64,000 bases of DNA, from contig NZ_CABGGS010000002.1 of the NCBI RefSeq assembly GCF_902158555.1, positions 62,001 through 126,000 on the forward strand. Reading direction: 5' to 3'. The position numbers were made by a program, and so were the translations under genes. Shown piece after piece: positions 30,402 to 39,283 of the stretch. Position 1 is the stretch's first letter; each line of letters opens with the position of its first letter. The notes under the pieces are model-generated. The model did not search any database. It saw only the letters and a program-made list of their open reading frames with translations, and had not been told where the DNA came from. This stretch comes from Klebsiella spallanzanii. GTDB taxonomy: Bacteria > Pseudomonadota > Gammaproteobacteria > Enterobacterales > Enterobacteriaceae.

Positions 30402-31158
30402 AAGCAGGCACGCCGCTGTGAAAACGAAATTCCGCTTCGGTTGCGTTAATAAGCGCCGCTTCCGCTTCGCCAAGCTGACGCACGCGTTCGCTAATATCGT
30501 CCCCGGCAATCCTCTGCGCTAAATCCAGATAGTCTTGATAGTGGCGCGCTTCGGAACGCAGCAGCGACAAATAAAACTTCTGCAGGTCATCATCCAGCCA
30601 TGGCGCCAGCGCGGCAAAACGTTCGCAGGAGCGGGCTTCAATATAGGCACCGCAAATCAGTTTATCGATCAGCATTACCGGTTCATGAGAACGCACTTCC
30701 CGGCGCATTCCACGGGCGTAGTTGCTGGCGGTGATTTTGACATAGGGTATATTGCGGGAAAGCATGATTTCACGCACCTGCCAGAAGTGATGCAGCTCTT
30801 CTTTGATCAGCAGAATCATGCTGTCGAGCAGCTGACGTGCCCAGGGATCGTCGGTCTGCGGCATGGCGCTTTTATTTATCTGCTTATGCAGCGCGACAAA
30901 ATCCGGCTCCGCCCCCCAGCGGTAGGTGAAATCCTCATAGGGTTTCAGGCAGGCCAGCAGTTCATCCGCACCTTCTTTATCCGCCACGTAGCGACGCACC
31001 AGCAGCATGGCGTTTTGCGCCGCTTTCAGCTCGCACACCATATGGTCGGTCAGCAACAGCGGAAGGTTTTCAGGTTTACGGGCTTCATCAATCCACGCCT
31101 GAGGCGTTGGGCAGTGCAGAAAATCTAAAATCGGGGAGAGTATGTGCGGGTAATCCAT
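30400..31158 (-). CDS. miaE: tRNA-(ms2io6A37) hydroxylase MiaE
   Basis: Di-iron monooxygenase of 252 residues that hydroxylates the isopentenyl group of ms2i6A37 in tRNA using O2. Ferritin-like iron ligands are visible in ELKAAQNAM, EELHHFWQV, EARSCERF and SEARHYQDY. The gene is absent from E. coli K-12 but present at this place in Salmonella and Klebsiella, which supports the assignment of the organism. It is 52 bases downstream of rraB, with a strong hairpin in the gap. Confidence 0.93.
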   Translation of the reverse strand: MDYPHILSPILDFLHCPTPQAWIDEARKPENLPLLLTDHMVCELKAAQNAMLLVRRYVADKEGADELLACLKPYEDFTYRWGAEPDFVALHKQINKSAMPQTDDPWARQLLDSMILLIKEELHHFWQVREIMLSRNIPYVKITASNYARGMRREVRSHEPVMLIDKLICGAYIEARSCERFAALAPWLDDDLQKFYLSLLRSEARHYQDYLDLAQRIAGDDISERVRQLGEAEAALINATEAEFRFHSGVPA

Positions 31159-31171
31159 TAAAGTTCCTTGC

Positions 31172-31200
31172 TATACGGCGGCATACCGCGCCGCCGTATA
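31172..31200 (-). other. strong hairpin between rraB and miaE
   Basis: An 11-bp perfect stem TATACGGCGGC/GCCGCCGTATA (31172-31182, 31190-31200) with a 7-base loop, placed between the rraB stop and the miaE ribosome binding site. There is no U run after it, so it is more likely a stability or processing structure than a full terminator. Confidence 0.7.
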
Positions 31201-31210
31201 TCTCTGCGGC

Positions 31211-31633
31211 TTAGTGGCGAACGCCGTCGTCGTCTTCATCAACGAGATCGTCGTCGTCACCTTCTTCATCTTCCCCGTTAGGGTCTTCGTAGTAGGTGCC
31301 CCAGCCGTCGTACTCAACTTCATATTTTTCCGCCAGCGTCATCAGTTGCTCAACCTGGGCATCGATCAGCTCAGCGTTCAGCGCGGATTCGCTGAGGATA
31401 TCGCAGCAAATAACGGTATCACCTTCTTCAACTTCCAGCTCTTCTGGCTCGGTCACTTCATAACCCAGCTTGAAGGCTTCTACCGCGACTTTCTCCAGCG
31501 TTTCGAAATCGTCGGCAGAGAGATGATGCTCAATGGTGTACAGCGCGTCCGGATCGCTGCCGTCTTCGAGCAGCTCTTCAATAATCAGACGCGTTTCTTC
31601 ACGCTGTTCTTCCAGTAATTCCGGGTTTGCCAT
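31211..31633 (-). CDS. rraB: ribonuclease E inhibitor RraB
   Basis: Acidic cytosolic protein of 140 residues that binds the C-terminal region of RNase E and alters degradosome composition. Starts [27 protein letters not shown] and ends with a run of Glu/Asp, as in E. coli RraB (138). The ATG at 31633 is chosen by homology and by AGGA upstream; the longer frame to 31744 would overlap the argF promoter. Divergent from argF. Confidence 0.93.
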   Translation of the reverse strand: MANPELLEEQREETRLIIEELLEDGSDPDALYTIEHHLSADDFETLEKVAVEAFKLGYEVTEPEELEVEEGDTVICCDILSESALNAELIDAQVEQLMTLAEKYEVEYDGWGTYYEDPNGEDEEGDDDDLVDEDDDGVRH

Positions 31634-31730
31634 GGCTCGTTCCTCATAATGTGTCGCAGATACTTCTATTGTCACATACCACCGTGATTGCCTCCACCAT
31701 CTGAGAGAAAGATTTATAGCACGGGGTTGC

Positions 31731-31769
31731 AAATGAATATTCATACATATAAAGTGAATTTTAATTCAA
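31731..31769. promoter_or_regulatory. two ARG boxes (ArgR operators) before argF
   Basis: Box 1 is AAATGAATATTCATACAT (31731-31748) and box 2 is AAGTGAATTTTAATTCAA (31752-31769). Both fit the ArgR consensus with TGAAT and ATTCA half sites, and start positions are 21 bases apart, the spacing that one ArgR hexamer binds. They overlap a likely promoter (TTGCAA 31727, TATAAA 31748). Confidence 0.9.
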
Positions 31770-31797
31770 CAAATGGCCTGAGCCATGTGAGGGAACC

Positions 31798-32802
31798 ATG
31801 TCCGCGTTTTACCAGAAGCATTTTTTAAAGTTGCTTGATTTTACCCCTGCCGAAATCACCGCCCTGCTTGAGCTGGCTGCCAGGCTCAAAGCTGATAAGA
31901 AAAACAATATCGAAATCCAGCATCTCACCGGCAAAAACATCGCGCTCATCTTCGAAAAAGACTCTACCCGCACCCGATGCTCTTTCGAAGTTGCCGCATT
32001 TGACCAGGGCGCTCGCGTCACTTATCTCGGGCCAAGCGGCAGCCAGATTGGGCATAAAGAGTCAATCAAAGATACCGCCCGCGTATTAGGCCGCATGTAT
32101 GACGGTATTCAGTATCGTGGCCATGGTCAGGAAGTGGTCGAAACGCTGGCGGAATTTGCCGGCGTGCCGGTGTGGAACGGGCTGACCAACGAGTTCCATC
32201 CGACCCAGTTGCTGGCAGACTTGCTGACCATGCAGGAGCACCTGCCGGGTAAAGCCTTTAACGAAATGACCCTGGTCTACGCCGGTGACGCGCGCAACAA
32301 CATGGGGAATTCGATGCTCGAAGCCGCCGCGTTGACCGGGCTGGATCTGCGTCTGGTGGCGCCGACGGCCTGCTGGCCAGAGGAGAAGCTGGTCGCACAG
32401 TGCCAGGCGCTGGCGCAGAAAAACGGCGGTAATATTACCCTGACCGAAGATATCGCTGAGGGCGTGAAAGGCGCTGACTTTATCTATACCGATGTGTGGG
32501 TCTCGATGGGCGAAGCCAAGGAGAAATGGGCGGAGCGCATCGCGCTGCTGCGTGCTTATCAGGTGAATAGCGAAATGATGACGCTGACCGGCAATCCGCA
32601 GGTGAAATTTCTTCACTGCCTGCCCGCCTTCCACGACGACCAGACCACGCTCGGCAAACAGATGGCGGCAGATTACGGCCTGCATGGCGGAATGGAAGTG
32701 ACCGATGAGGTGTTTGAATCCCCGGCGAGCATTGTTTTCGATCAGGCAGAAAACCGTATGCACACCATCAAAGCGGTGATGGTTGCGACGCTGGGAAAGT
32801 AA
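31798..32802 (+). CDS. argF: ornithine carbamoyltransferase (ArgI/ArgF)
   Basis: Converts ornithine and carbamoyl phosphate to citrulline in arginine synthesis; 334 residues, the E. coli length. The carbamoyl-phosphate loop is STRTR at 56-60 (STRTRCSFE), and the ornithine site is seen in HCLPAFHD. By position next to rraB it is the counterpart of E. coli argI. Arginine repression through ArgR is clear from the two ARG boxes. Confidence 0.96.
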   Translation: MSAFYQKHFLKLLDFTPAEITALLELAARLKADKKNNIEIQHLTGKNIALIFEKDSTRTRCSFEVAAFDQGARVTYLGPSGSQIGHKESIKDTARVLGRMYDGIQYRGHGQEVVETLAEFAGVPVWNGLTNEFHPTQLLADLLTMQEHLPGKAFNEMTLVYAGDARNNMGNSMLEAAALTGLDLRLVAPTACWPEEKLVAQCQALAQKNGGNITLTEDIAEGVKGADFIYTDVWVSMGEAKEKWAERIALLRAYQVNSEMMTLTGNPQVKFLHCLPAFHDDQTTLGKQMAADYGLHGGMEVTDEVFESPASIVFDQAENRMHTIKAVMVATLGK

Positions 32803-32820
32803 CCCTTCTTTAGCGATATG

Positions 32821-32915
32821 TTCCCGGATTGCGCTACGCTGATCCGGGCTACCAGACCCCAACCCATACAGACCTGTAGCCCGGGTAAGGCGTTAGCCGC
32901 AACCCGGGGTATTTT

Positions 32916-32917
<2 letters not shown>
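32821..32917. repeat. BIME-type pair of inverted REP units, with terminator
   Basis: Two REP-like palindromes in opposite orientation: CCCGGATTGCGCTACGCTGA... (32823-32852) and TAGCCCGGGTAAGGCGTTAG... (32877-32909). The second has a stem CCCGGGT/ACCCGGG (32880-32886, 32902-32908) followed by TATTTTTT, which probably ends argF transcription; the T run overlaps the tabA stop. Confidence 0.75.
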
Positions 32918-33395
<478 letters not shown>

Positions 33396-33509
33396 TCATT
33401 TTTTGTTTTTATACTCTCCTTCCCACTGCCATACCACCTCTTTTTTAGGGTTTTTTGCGCTAACGCAGCATTATCCAGGCAAACGTTTACCTGTTTGTGG
33501 ATTAATCGC

Positions 33510-33537
33510 TTGATCCGAAATATGAGCTGCGTATAAT
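33510..33537 (+). promoter_or_regulatory. pyrLBI promoter
   Basis: A -35 box TTGATC (33510-33515), 16-base spacer and perfect -10 TATAAT (33532-33537), 25 bases before the pyrL start codon. The gap upstream to tabA (from 33369) is otherwise AT-rich and shows nothing else clear. Confidence 0.8.
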
Positions 33538-33562
33538 GCCATCCGTTTTGCCGGGAGGAATT

Positions 33563-33667
33563 ATGGTTCAGTGTGTACGACATCGCGTCTTACCGCGTCT
33601 GAAAACAGACGCTGGCCTGCCGTTTTTCCTTTCCGTTGCATCCGTATTCGTAAAGCCCCTTATTTAA
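33563..33667 (+). CDS. pyrL: PyrL leader peptide of the pyrBI attenuator
   Basis: A 34-residue leader beginning [20 protein letters not shown], matching the E. coli PyrL N-terminus, with GGGAGGAA as ribosome binding site. Its translation is coupled to RNA polymerase pausing on the pyrimidine-rich stretch around 33619-33635: with low UTP the ribosome follows closely and blocks the terminator below. The stop codon lies inside the terminator stem. Confidence 0.92.
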   Translation: MVQCVRHRVLPRLKTDAGLPFFLSVASVFVKPLI

Positions 33668-33680
33668 GGGGCTTTTTTTT
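33652..33680 (+). terminator. pyrBI UTP-sensing attenuator
   Basis: An 11-bp perfect stem AAAGCCCCTTA/TAAGGGGCTTT (33652-33662, 33665-33675) with loop TT and T run to 33680. It lies at the end of pyrL and 23 bases before pyrB. Confidence 0.93.
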
Positions 33681-33702
33681 GCCCAGGCGTCAGGAGATAA
33701 AC

Positions 33703-34638
33703 ATGGCTAACCCGCTATTTCAAAAACATATCATTTCCATAAACGATCTCAGCCGCGAAGACCTTGAACTGGTACTGGCGACCGCAGCAAAACTGAAAGC
33801 CAATCCGCAGCCGGAGCTGTTGAAGCATAAAGTGATTGCCAGCTGCTTTTTTGAAGCGTCGACCCGCACCCGCCTGTCGTTTGAAACGTCGATGCACCGG
33901 CTGGGCGCCAGCGTGGTTGGTTTCTCAGACAGCAGCAACACCTCGCTGGGCAAAAAAGGCGAAACCCTTGCAGACACCATCTCGGTCATCAGCACCTACG
34001 TCGATGCCATCGTGATGCGCCATCCGCAGGAGGGGGCAGCGCGCCTGGCAACCGAGTTCTCCGGCGGTATTCCGGTACTCAACGCCGGCGACGGCGCTAA
34101 CCAACATCCGACGCAGACCCTGCTGGATCTGTTCACCATTCAGGAGACCCAGGGTCGCCTGGAAAACCTCCACGTGGCGATGGTCGGTGACCTGAAATAT
34201 GGCCGCACCGTCCACTCTTTAACCCAGGCGCTGGCGAAATTTAACGGTAACCGCTTCTACTTTATCGCGCCGGACGCGCTGGCGATGCCGCAGTACATTC
34301 TCGATATGCTCGACGAAAAAGGTATTGCCTGGAGCCTGCACAGCGCTATCGAAGAGGTGATGGAAGAAGTGGACATTCTGTACATGACCCGCGTGCAGAA
34401 AGAGCGCCTCGATCCATCGGAATATGCCAACGTGAAGGCACAGTTTGTTCTGCGCGCCGCTGACCTGGAAGGCGCCCGCGCCAATATGAAGGTGCTGCAC
34501 CCGCTGCCGCGCATTGATGAAATAACTACCGATGTTGATAAAACGCCGCACGCCTGGTACTTCCAGCAGGCTGGCAACGGCATCTTCGCCCGCCAGGCGT
34601 TACTGGCACTGGTACTGAATAGCGATCTGGCACTGTAA
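33703..34638 (+). CDS. pyrB: aspartate carbamoyltransferase catalytic subunit PyrB
   Basis: Catalytic subunit of aspartate transcarbamoylase, first committed step of pyrimidine synthesis, 311 residues. The carbamoyl-phosphate loop is STRTR at 53-57 and HPLPR is present near residue 266. The ATG at 33703 follows AGGAGA; a longer reading frame upstream runs through the attenuator and is not real. PyrI follows after 13 bases. Confidence 0.97.
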   Translation: MANPLFQKHIISINDLSREDLELVLATAAKLKANPQPELLKHKVIASCFFEASTRTRLSFETSMHRLGASVVGFSDSSNTSLGKKGETLADTISVISTYVDAIVMRHPQEGAARLATEFSGGIPVLNAGDGANQHPTQTLLDLFTIQETQGRLENLHVAMVGDLKYGRTVHSLTQALAKFNGNRFYFIAPDALAMPQYILDMLDEKGIAWSLHSAIEEVMEEVDILYMTRVQKERLDPSEYANVKAQFVLRAADLEGARANMKVLHPLPRIDEITTDVDKTPHAWYFQQAGNGIFARQALLALVLNSDLAL

Positions 34639-34651
34639 GGGGGAAAAAGAG

Positions 34652-35113
34652 ATGACACACGACAACAAATTGCAGGTAGAAGCCATCAAACGCGGCACCG
34701 TTATCGACCACATCCCGGCGCAGGTCGGCTTTAAGCTGCTGACGCTATTCAAACTGACCGAAACGGATCAGCGCATCACCATCGGCCTGAACCTGCCGTC
34801 AGGTGAAATGGGCCGCAAAGATTTAATCAAGATCGAGAACACCTTCCTCACCGACGAGCAGGTTAACCAGCTCTCCCTGTACGCACCACAGGCCACGGTG
34901 AACCGTATTGATGATTATGAAGTCGTCGGTAAATCTCGCCCGAATCTGCCGGATCGCATCAACAACGTGCTGATATGCCCGAACAGCAACTGTATCAGCC
35001 ACGCCGAGCCAGTCTCTTCCAGCTTTGCGGTAAAAAAACGTGAAAATGACATCGCGCTGAAGTGCAAATATTGTGAAAAAGAGTTCTCGCATAATGTGGT
35101 TCTGGCGAACTAA
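34652..35113 (+). CDS. pyrI: aspartate carbamoyltransferase regulatory subunit PyrI
   Basis: Regulatory subunit, 153 residues, binding CTP/UTP and ATP. The four zinc cysteines are at 109, 114, 138 and 141, identical to E. coli. The N-terminal allosteric domain (1-100) is complete. Confidence 0.97.
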   Translation: MTHDNKLQVEAIKRGTVIDHIPAQVGFKLLTLFKLTETDQRITIGLNLPSGEMGRKDLIKIENTFLTDEQVNQLSLYAPQATVNRIDDYEVVGKSRPNLPDRINNVLICPNSNCISHAEPVSSSFAVKKRENDIALKCKYCEKEFSHNVVLAN

Positions 35114-35119
35114 CTGAGG

Positions 35120-35148
35120 TTGGTATTGCGTACCCGGCTCCCTATAAT
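35120..35148 (+). promoter_or_regulatory. ridA promoter
   Basis: TTGGTA (35120-35125), 17-base spacer, TATAAT (35143-35148). A weak hairpin that may end pyrI (ACCCGGC/GCCGGGT, 35132-35138 and 35150-35156) overlaps this promoter, leaving about 100 bases of leader to ridA. Confidence 0.65.
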
Positions 35149-35246
35149 GGCCGGGTTTACTACCTCTCATCTTTCAGGCCGTCGCGCAGTTAGCGATGCA
35201 AAAGATGAGCGTAACTACTTAACAATGCTGTTATTCAGGAGAACTC

Positions 35247-35633
35247 ATGTCTAAAACTATCGCGACGGAAAATGCACCAGCAGCCATCGGCCCGTACGTT
35301 CAGGGTGTTGATCTGGGTAGCATGATCATCACTTCCGGTCAGATCCCAGTCGACCCGAAAACCGGCAACGTGGCGGAAGATGTTGCCGCTCAGGCGCGCC
35401 AGTCGCTGGACAACGTCAAAGCTATCGTTGAAGCCGCGGGCCTGAAAGTGGGCGATATCGTTAAAACTACCGTTTTCGTGAAAGATCTCAACGATTTCGC
35501 TACCGTTAACGCCGCTTATGAAGCTTTCTTCACCGAGCATAATGCCACCTTCCCGGCGCGCTCCTGCGTTGAAGTTGCGCGCCTGCCGAAAGATGTGAAA
35601 ATTGAGATTGAAGCGATCGCTATTCGTCGCTGA
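35247..35633 (+). CDS. ridA: enamine/imine deaminase RidA
   Basis: Homotrimeric YjgF/YER057c family deaminase, 128 residues, that hydrolyses reactive 2-aminoacrylate formed by PLP enzymes. Family signature at the C-terminus is ARSCVEVARLPKDVKIEIEA, with the catalytic Arg in SCVEVARL region of the fold. Follows pyrI as in E. coli, from its own promoter, with AGGAG before the start. Confidence 0.96.
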   Translation: MSKTIATENAPAAIGPYVQGVDLGSMIITSGQIPVDPKTGNVAEDVAAQARQSLDNVKAIVEAAGLKVGDIVKTTVFVKDLNDFATVNAAYEAFFTEHNATFPARSCVEVARLPKDVKIEIEAIAIRR

Positions 35634-35646
35634 TATCTGGCAGAAA

Positions 35647-35678
35647 GATAATCCAGAACGGCTTTCTGGATTATCTTT
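35647..35678 (+). terminator. ridA terminator
   Basis: A 12-bp perfect stem GATAATCCAGAA/TTCTGGATTATC (35647-35658, 35664-35675) with a 5-base loop and a short TTT tail. Confidence 0.7.
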
Positions 35679-35702
35679 GCTATTCGCCATGGAGGGCCGG
35701 TA

Positions 35703-36155
35703 ATGGCAAAAGCACGCTTTACCGAGGAACAAATCGCCGACTTTCTTCAGCAATCCAAAAGCGGCGTCTCTAACAAGGCATTGTGCGAAAAATATGAGTT
35801 TAGCGTCAGCACCCTGCGGCGCTGGCAGGAGCAGCACGCCGAAAATGTACGTGTCGAGTTAAAACAAGTAGAGTCAGCGGCCGCAAAAGTATTCCTGTGC
35901 TTCTTCATTTCAGCCCTGATGCTCGCCATCATCTTCTCTAAATCCGTTGGCGCGTGCGTCATGCCCCTTTTCCTGCTGTACTGCGTTGGCTACATCCGCC
36001 GCTTTCGCCAAATATCGGCAAAACACATCCGGGAAGAAAATATCTTTCTTTCCCGCACCGGGCGCGGAGCGGGAAATGCATTTTATCAATTCAGTTGGGC
36101 CTTCATCGCGCTTTTTATCTTTAGCGTTAGCTATATGATTGTGCGTATGGCCTGA
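35703..36155 (+). CDS. small protein: transposase-like HTH joined to three membrane segments
   Basis: A 150-residue protein I do not recognise as a named gene. Residues 4-44 resemble the helix-turn-helix of IS3/IS911-type transposase OrfA (FTEEQIADFLQQSKSG... ALCEKYEFSVSTLRRW). Three hydrophobic segments follow at about 60-79, 82-98 and 128-147, with a basic loop 99-122. No transposase catalytic domain or inverted repeats are near, so it is not an insertion sequence. A membrane-tethered DNA-binding protein is a possibility. The ribosome binding site GGAGGG is good. It lies between ridA and mgtA, where E. coli has no such gene, and is bounded by terminators. Confidence 0.7.
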   Translation: MAKARFTEEQIADFLQQSKSGVSNKALCEKYEFSVSTLRRWQEQHAENVRVELKQVESAAAKVFLCFFISALMLAIIFSKSVGACVMPLFLLYCVGYIRRFRQISAKHIREENIFLSRTGRGAGNAFYQFSWAFIALFIFSVSYMIVRMA

Positions 36156-36184
36156 AAAATTATCGGCCTGGATAGGCCGATAAT
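36155..36184 (-). terminator. mgtA terminator
   Basis: An 11-bp perfect stem ATTATCGGCCT/AGGCCGATAAT (36159-36169, 36174-36184) with loop GGAT. On the minus strand a U run follows (plus-strand A run 36155-36159). Also serves the converging small gene. Confidence 0.85.
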
Positions 36185-36195
36185 GAGTGAAGCAA

Positions 36196-38904
36196 TTACT
36201 GCCAGCCGTAGCGACGGCTGTAGAAGCCCTTCACCATCTGCGTCAGGGTCATATAGCCTGCCAGGATGGCAATCAGCCACGGGAAATAGCTCAGCGGCAG
36301 CGCCTGAAGCTGTAAATAGCCCGCCAACGGCGAGAACGGCAGCGCAATCCCCACCACCATTACCAGCAGCGTCATCACAATCAGCGGCCAGGCTGCACGG
36401 CTCTGGATAAACGGGATCCTGCGCGTGCGGATCATATGCACAATCAGCGTCTGCGACAGCAGGCCCACCACAAACCAACCGGACTGAAACAGGGTCTGAT
36501 GCTCCGGCGTATTGGCGTGAAACACCCACCACATCAGGCAGAACGTCAGAATATCGAATATCGAACTGATCGGCCCAAAGAAGACCATAAAGCGCCCGAG
36601 ATCCGCTGGATTCCAGCGCTGCGGTTTACGAATCTGCTCGTCGTCCACATTATCAAACGGGATCGCCACCTGGGATACATCGTACAGCAGGTTCTGAATC
36701 AGCAAGTGCAGCGGCAGCATCGGCAGAAACGGCAGGAAGGCGCTGGCCACCAGCACGCTGAAGACGTTACCGAAGTTGGAGCTGGCGGTCATTTTGATGT
36801 ACTTGAGCATGTTGGCGAAGGTCCGGCGGCCTTCAATAACCCCCTCCTCCAGCACCATCAGGCTCTTCTCGAGCAGGATGATATCCGCCGCCTCGCGGGC
36901 GATATCCACCGCGCCATCGACGGAAATGCCAATATCCGCCGCGCGCAGCGCCGGAGCGTCGTTAATACCGTCGCCCATAAAGCCCACCACGTGCCCTTCG
37001 CGTTTCAGCAGAGTCACGATGCGCTCTTTATGCAGCGGTGCCAGGCGCGCAAACAGGGTAGTACGTTTTGCCAGCTCGGCCAGTTCATCATCGTTCAGCG
37101 CTTCAACCTGGCTGCCGATGACCACTTCACCCGCATCCAGCCCGACTTCGTGGCACACTTTTGCCGCCACCAGTTCGCTATCGCCGGTCAGGATTTTGAC
37201 CGTAATGCCGCTGGCTTTCAGCGCCTTCAGCGCCGGGGCGGTGGTCTCTTTCGGCGGATCGAGGAAGGCGATATAACCTTCAAGGATCAGGTCTGACTCA
37301 TCTGCGCGCTGGTAGTCGCCTTCGCGTGCGGGCAGGTATTTCGTCGCTACCGCCACCACGCGTAATCCCTGACGGTTTAGCGTATCGGTGACGCGACGAA
37401 TTCGCCGCAGCATGGTGTCATCCAGCGGTACGATTTCGCCGTTATAGCGCACCTGAGCCGAGACGTTGAGGATCTCCTGTAGCGCGCCTTTGCAGATCAG
37501 CTGATGGACGTTGTCCTGCTCCTGTACCACCACCGACATGCGGCGGCGCTCAAAATCGAACGGGATCTCATCGACCTTCTGCCAGCGTTCCGCCAGCCCG
37601 CGCGCCGACTCCAGCTCTACGCCCTCCAGCACTGCGGTATCGAGCAGATTCTTTAACCCGGTCTGATAGTGGCTGTTCAACCAGGCCGTATGCAGCACGC
37701 GCTCGCTCACCTTGCCGGAAACGTCGGTGTGGTTCTCCAGCACAATTTTATCCTGCGTCAGGGTGCCGGTTTTATCGGTGCACAGAATGTCCATCGCGCC
37801 AAAGTTCTGGATAGCGTCAAGGTGTTTGACGATGACTTTCTGTTTCGACAGCTTCACCGCCCCGCGCGCCAGCGTCGAAGTGACGATCATCGGCAGCATT
37901 TCCGGGGTCAGGCCGACGGCGACAGAGAGCGCGAACAGCGCCGCTTCCCACCAGTCGCCCTTGGTATAGCCGTTAATCAGCAGCACTATCGGCGTCATCA
38001 CCAGCATAAAGCGGATCAGCAGCATGCTGACCCGGCTGATGCCTTTCTGGAAGGCGTTCGGCTCACTTTCCTGCTCGCTAACGCGACCGGCCAGTTGACC
38101 AAACCAGGTGCCGCCGCCGGTGGCGAAAACCATCGCCTGCGCCGAGCCGCTCACCACGTTGGTGCCCATAAAGCACAGGGTGTCGCACTCCAGCGGGTTT
38201 GCCTGTAGCGGGTCACGGGTACGAGCCACTTTTTCGACCGGCAACGATTCCCCGGTCAGCGAGGCCTGGGCGACAAACAGATCGCGCGCCTGGATGATAC
38301 GCAGGTCCGCCGGGATCATATCGCCTGCCGACAGCTTAACAATATCCCCCGGCACCAGTTGGTCGATGGGCAGCTCACACCAACGGCTTTCGCCCCGCTC
38401 ATTAACCACCCGCAGCACCGTCGCGGTGTTGCTGACCATCGCCTTCAGGGCATCCGCCGCTTTGGTCGAACGGGCTTCCTGGATAAAATTAAGCAGCGTG
38501 GAGATCCCCACCATCAGGGCGATAACCGCCGCGGCGAACAGATCCTCCGTCGAGTAGGAGACAATCCCCAGAACGGTTAGCAGCAGGTTGAAGGGGTTGC
38601 GATAGCAGCTCCACAGATGCACCCACCACGGTGACGGCTTCTGCGCCGGGATCTGATTTTCGCCGTACTGCGCAATTTTCTCTGCCACTTCGCCTTCATT
38701 TAGCCCTTCCGGATGGCTGGCAAAGGCGCGCCAGATTTCATTTTCATCCATTGCCGCCACGTCCAGGCACTGTTTGCCGAGGGAGTCAGGAATCGGCGCG
38801 CTCGCCAGATTGCGGGCATCAGGCAGGGGATCGCGCTGCACCAGGCGACGCGGTAAATGGCGGCCAAGCTGAGCAAACAGCTGCCGGGTCAAATTTTTCA
38901 ACAT
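36196..38904 (-). CDS. mgtA: Mg2+-importing P-type ATPase MgtA
   Basis: Inner-membrane P3B-type ATPase of 902 residues that imports Mg2+ when it is scarce. The phosphorylated Asp is in DKTGTLTQ, the actuator motif in TGES, and the hinge in GDGINDAPALR. Ten membrane segments are expected: two pairs before the catalytic domains and six after about residue 700. Expression is under the PhoP box, mgtL and the leader structures described separately. Confidence 0.97.
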   Translation of the reverse strand: MLKNLTRQLFAQLGRHLPRRLVQRDPLPDARNLASAPIPDSLGKQCLDVAAMDENEIWRAFASHPEGLNEGEVAEKIAQYGENQIPAQKPSPWWVHLWSCYRNPFNLLLTVLGIVSYSTEDLFAAAVIALMVGISTLLNFIQEARSTKAADALKAMVSNTATVLRVVNERGESRWCELPIDQLVPGDIVKLSAGDMIPADLRIIQARDLFVAQASLTGESLPVEKVARTRDPLQANPLECDTLCFMGTNVVSGSAQAMVFATGGGTWFGQLAGRVSEQESEPNAFQKGISRVSMLLIRFMLVMTPIVLLINGYTKGDWWEAALFALSVAVGLTPEMLPMIVTSTLARGAVKLSKQKVIVKHLDAIQNFGAMDILCTDKTGTLTQDKIVLENHTDVSGKVSERVLHTAWLNSHYQTGLKNLLDTAVLEGVELESARGLAERWQKVDEIPFDFERRRMSVVVQEQDNVHQLICKGALQEILNVSAQVRYNGEIVPLDDTMLRRIRRVTDTLNRQGLRVVAVATKYLPAREGDYQRADESDLILEGYIAFLDPPKETTAPALKALKASGITVKILTGDSELVAAKVCHEVGLDAGEVVIGSQVEALNDDELAELAKRTTLFARLAPLHKERIVTLLKREGHVVGFMGDGINDAPALRAADIGISVDGAVDIAREAADIILLEKSLMVLEEGVIEGRRTFANMLKYIKMTASSNFGNVFSVLVASAFLPFLPMLPLHLLIQNLLYDVSQVAIPFDNVDDEQIRKPQRWNPADLGRFMVFFGPISSIFDILTFCLMWWVFHANTPEHQTLFQSGWFVVGLLSQTLIVHMIRTRRIPFIQSRAAWPLIVMTLLVMVVGIALPFSPLAGYLQLQALPLSYFPWLIAILAGYMTLTQMVKGFYSRRYGWQ

Positions 38905-39010
38905 AAACAGTCCCTCCGCGCTCGCGCGAGCGAACGCAGCACTACCGACAGGCGCGAGTAAACTCTACCTGTCAGGCATGTTATTTTTATGGCAGGGACA
39001 TCAAAGACAT

Positions 39011-39039
39011 CACTGCTTTACGCTTCCGGTAAAGCAGTG
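39011..39039 (-). promoter_or_regulatory. hairpin of the mgtA leader
   Basis: An 11-bp perfect stem CACTGCTTTAC/GTAAAGCAGTG (39011-39021, 39029-39039) with a 7-base loop, between mgtL and mgtA. It is placed like the Mg2+-responsive leader structures known upstream of mgtA in Salmonella and E. coli, where speed of mgtL translation decides Rho access. Which alternative fold is the on-state cannot be read here. The rest of the 38905-39049 leader shows no other strong element. Confidence 0.7.
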
Positions 39040-39049
39040 CTAAGCAGGC

Positions 39050-39103
39050 TTACCGGAAAGAAAGGGTTCTCCATCGAGGATGGGGAGTGGGATCGGGGTC
39101 CAT
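39050..39103 (-). CDS. mgtL: MgtL leader peptide
   Basis: A 17-residue proline-rich leader, MDPDPTPHPRWRTLSFR, with CGGAG before its start. It matches the known MgtL peptides (Salmonella MDPEPTPLPRWRIFLFR). Ribosomes slow at its Pro codons and acidic residues when Mg2+ or proline is low, which lets transcription reach mgtA. Confidence 0.93.
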   Translation of the reverse strand: MDPDPTPHPRWRTLSFR

Positions 39104-39177
39104 AAAATCTCCGGTAAGTGAATACAAACGGCGCAAATTATAATGCTGCCAATAATATATTTGTGACTATTATGGCG

Positions 39178-39212
39178 ATAATACCCCCGGGCAACTAAAC
39201 CAGACGTAAACC
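39178..39212 (-). promoter_or_regulatory. PhoP box and -10 element of the mgtA promoter
   Basis: Read on the minus strand: GGTTTA, five bases, GGTTTA (plus-strand 39196-39212), then 12 bases to TATTAT (39178-39183). This is the standard PhoP-box layout, so mgtA is in the PhoPQ regulon. The gap to treR holds nothing else clear. Confidence 0.93.
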
Positions 39213-39283
39213 AGACTTTGCTCATTGTGGTTTCGTTGCGTAGCATTAGGCTCACTTTAATCAGACCACAACGAGAATCCTGC

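Noticed and set aside
35703-36155. Insertion sequence remnant at the HTH protein
   Set aside because: The frame is intact, has membrane segments instead of a transposase continuation, and no terminal inverted repeats or target duplication are visible.
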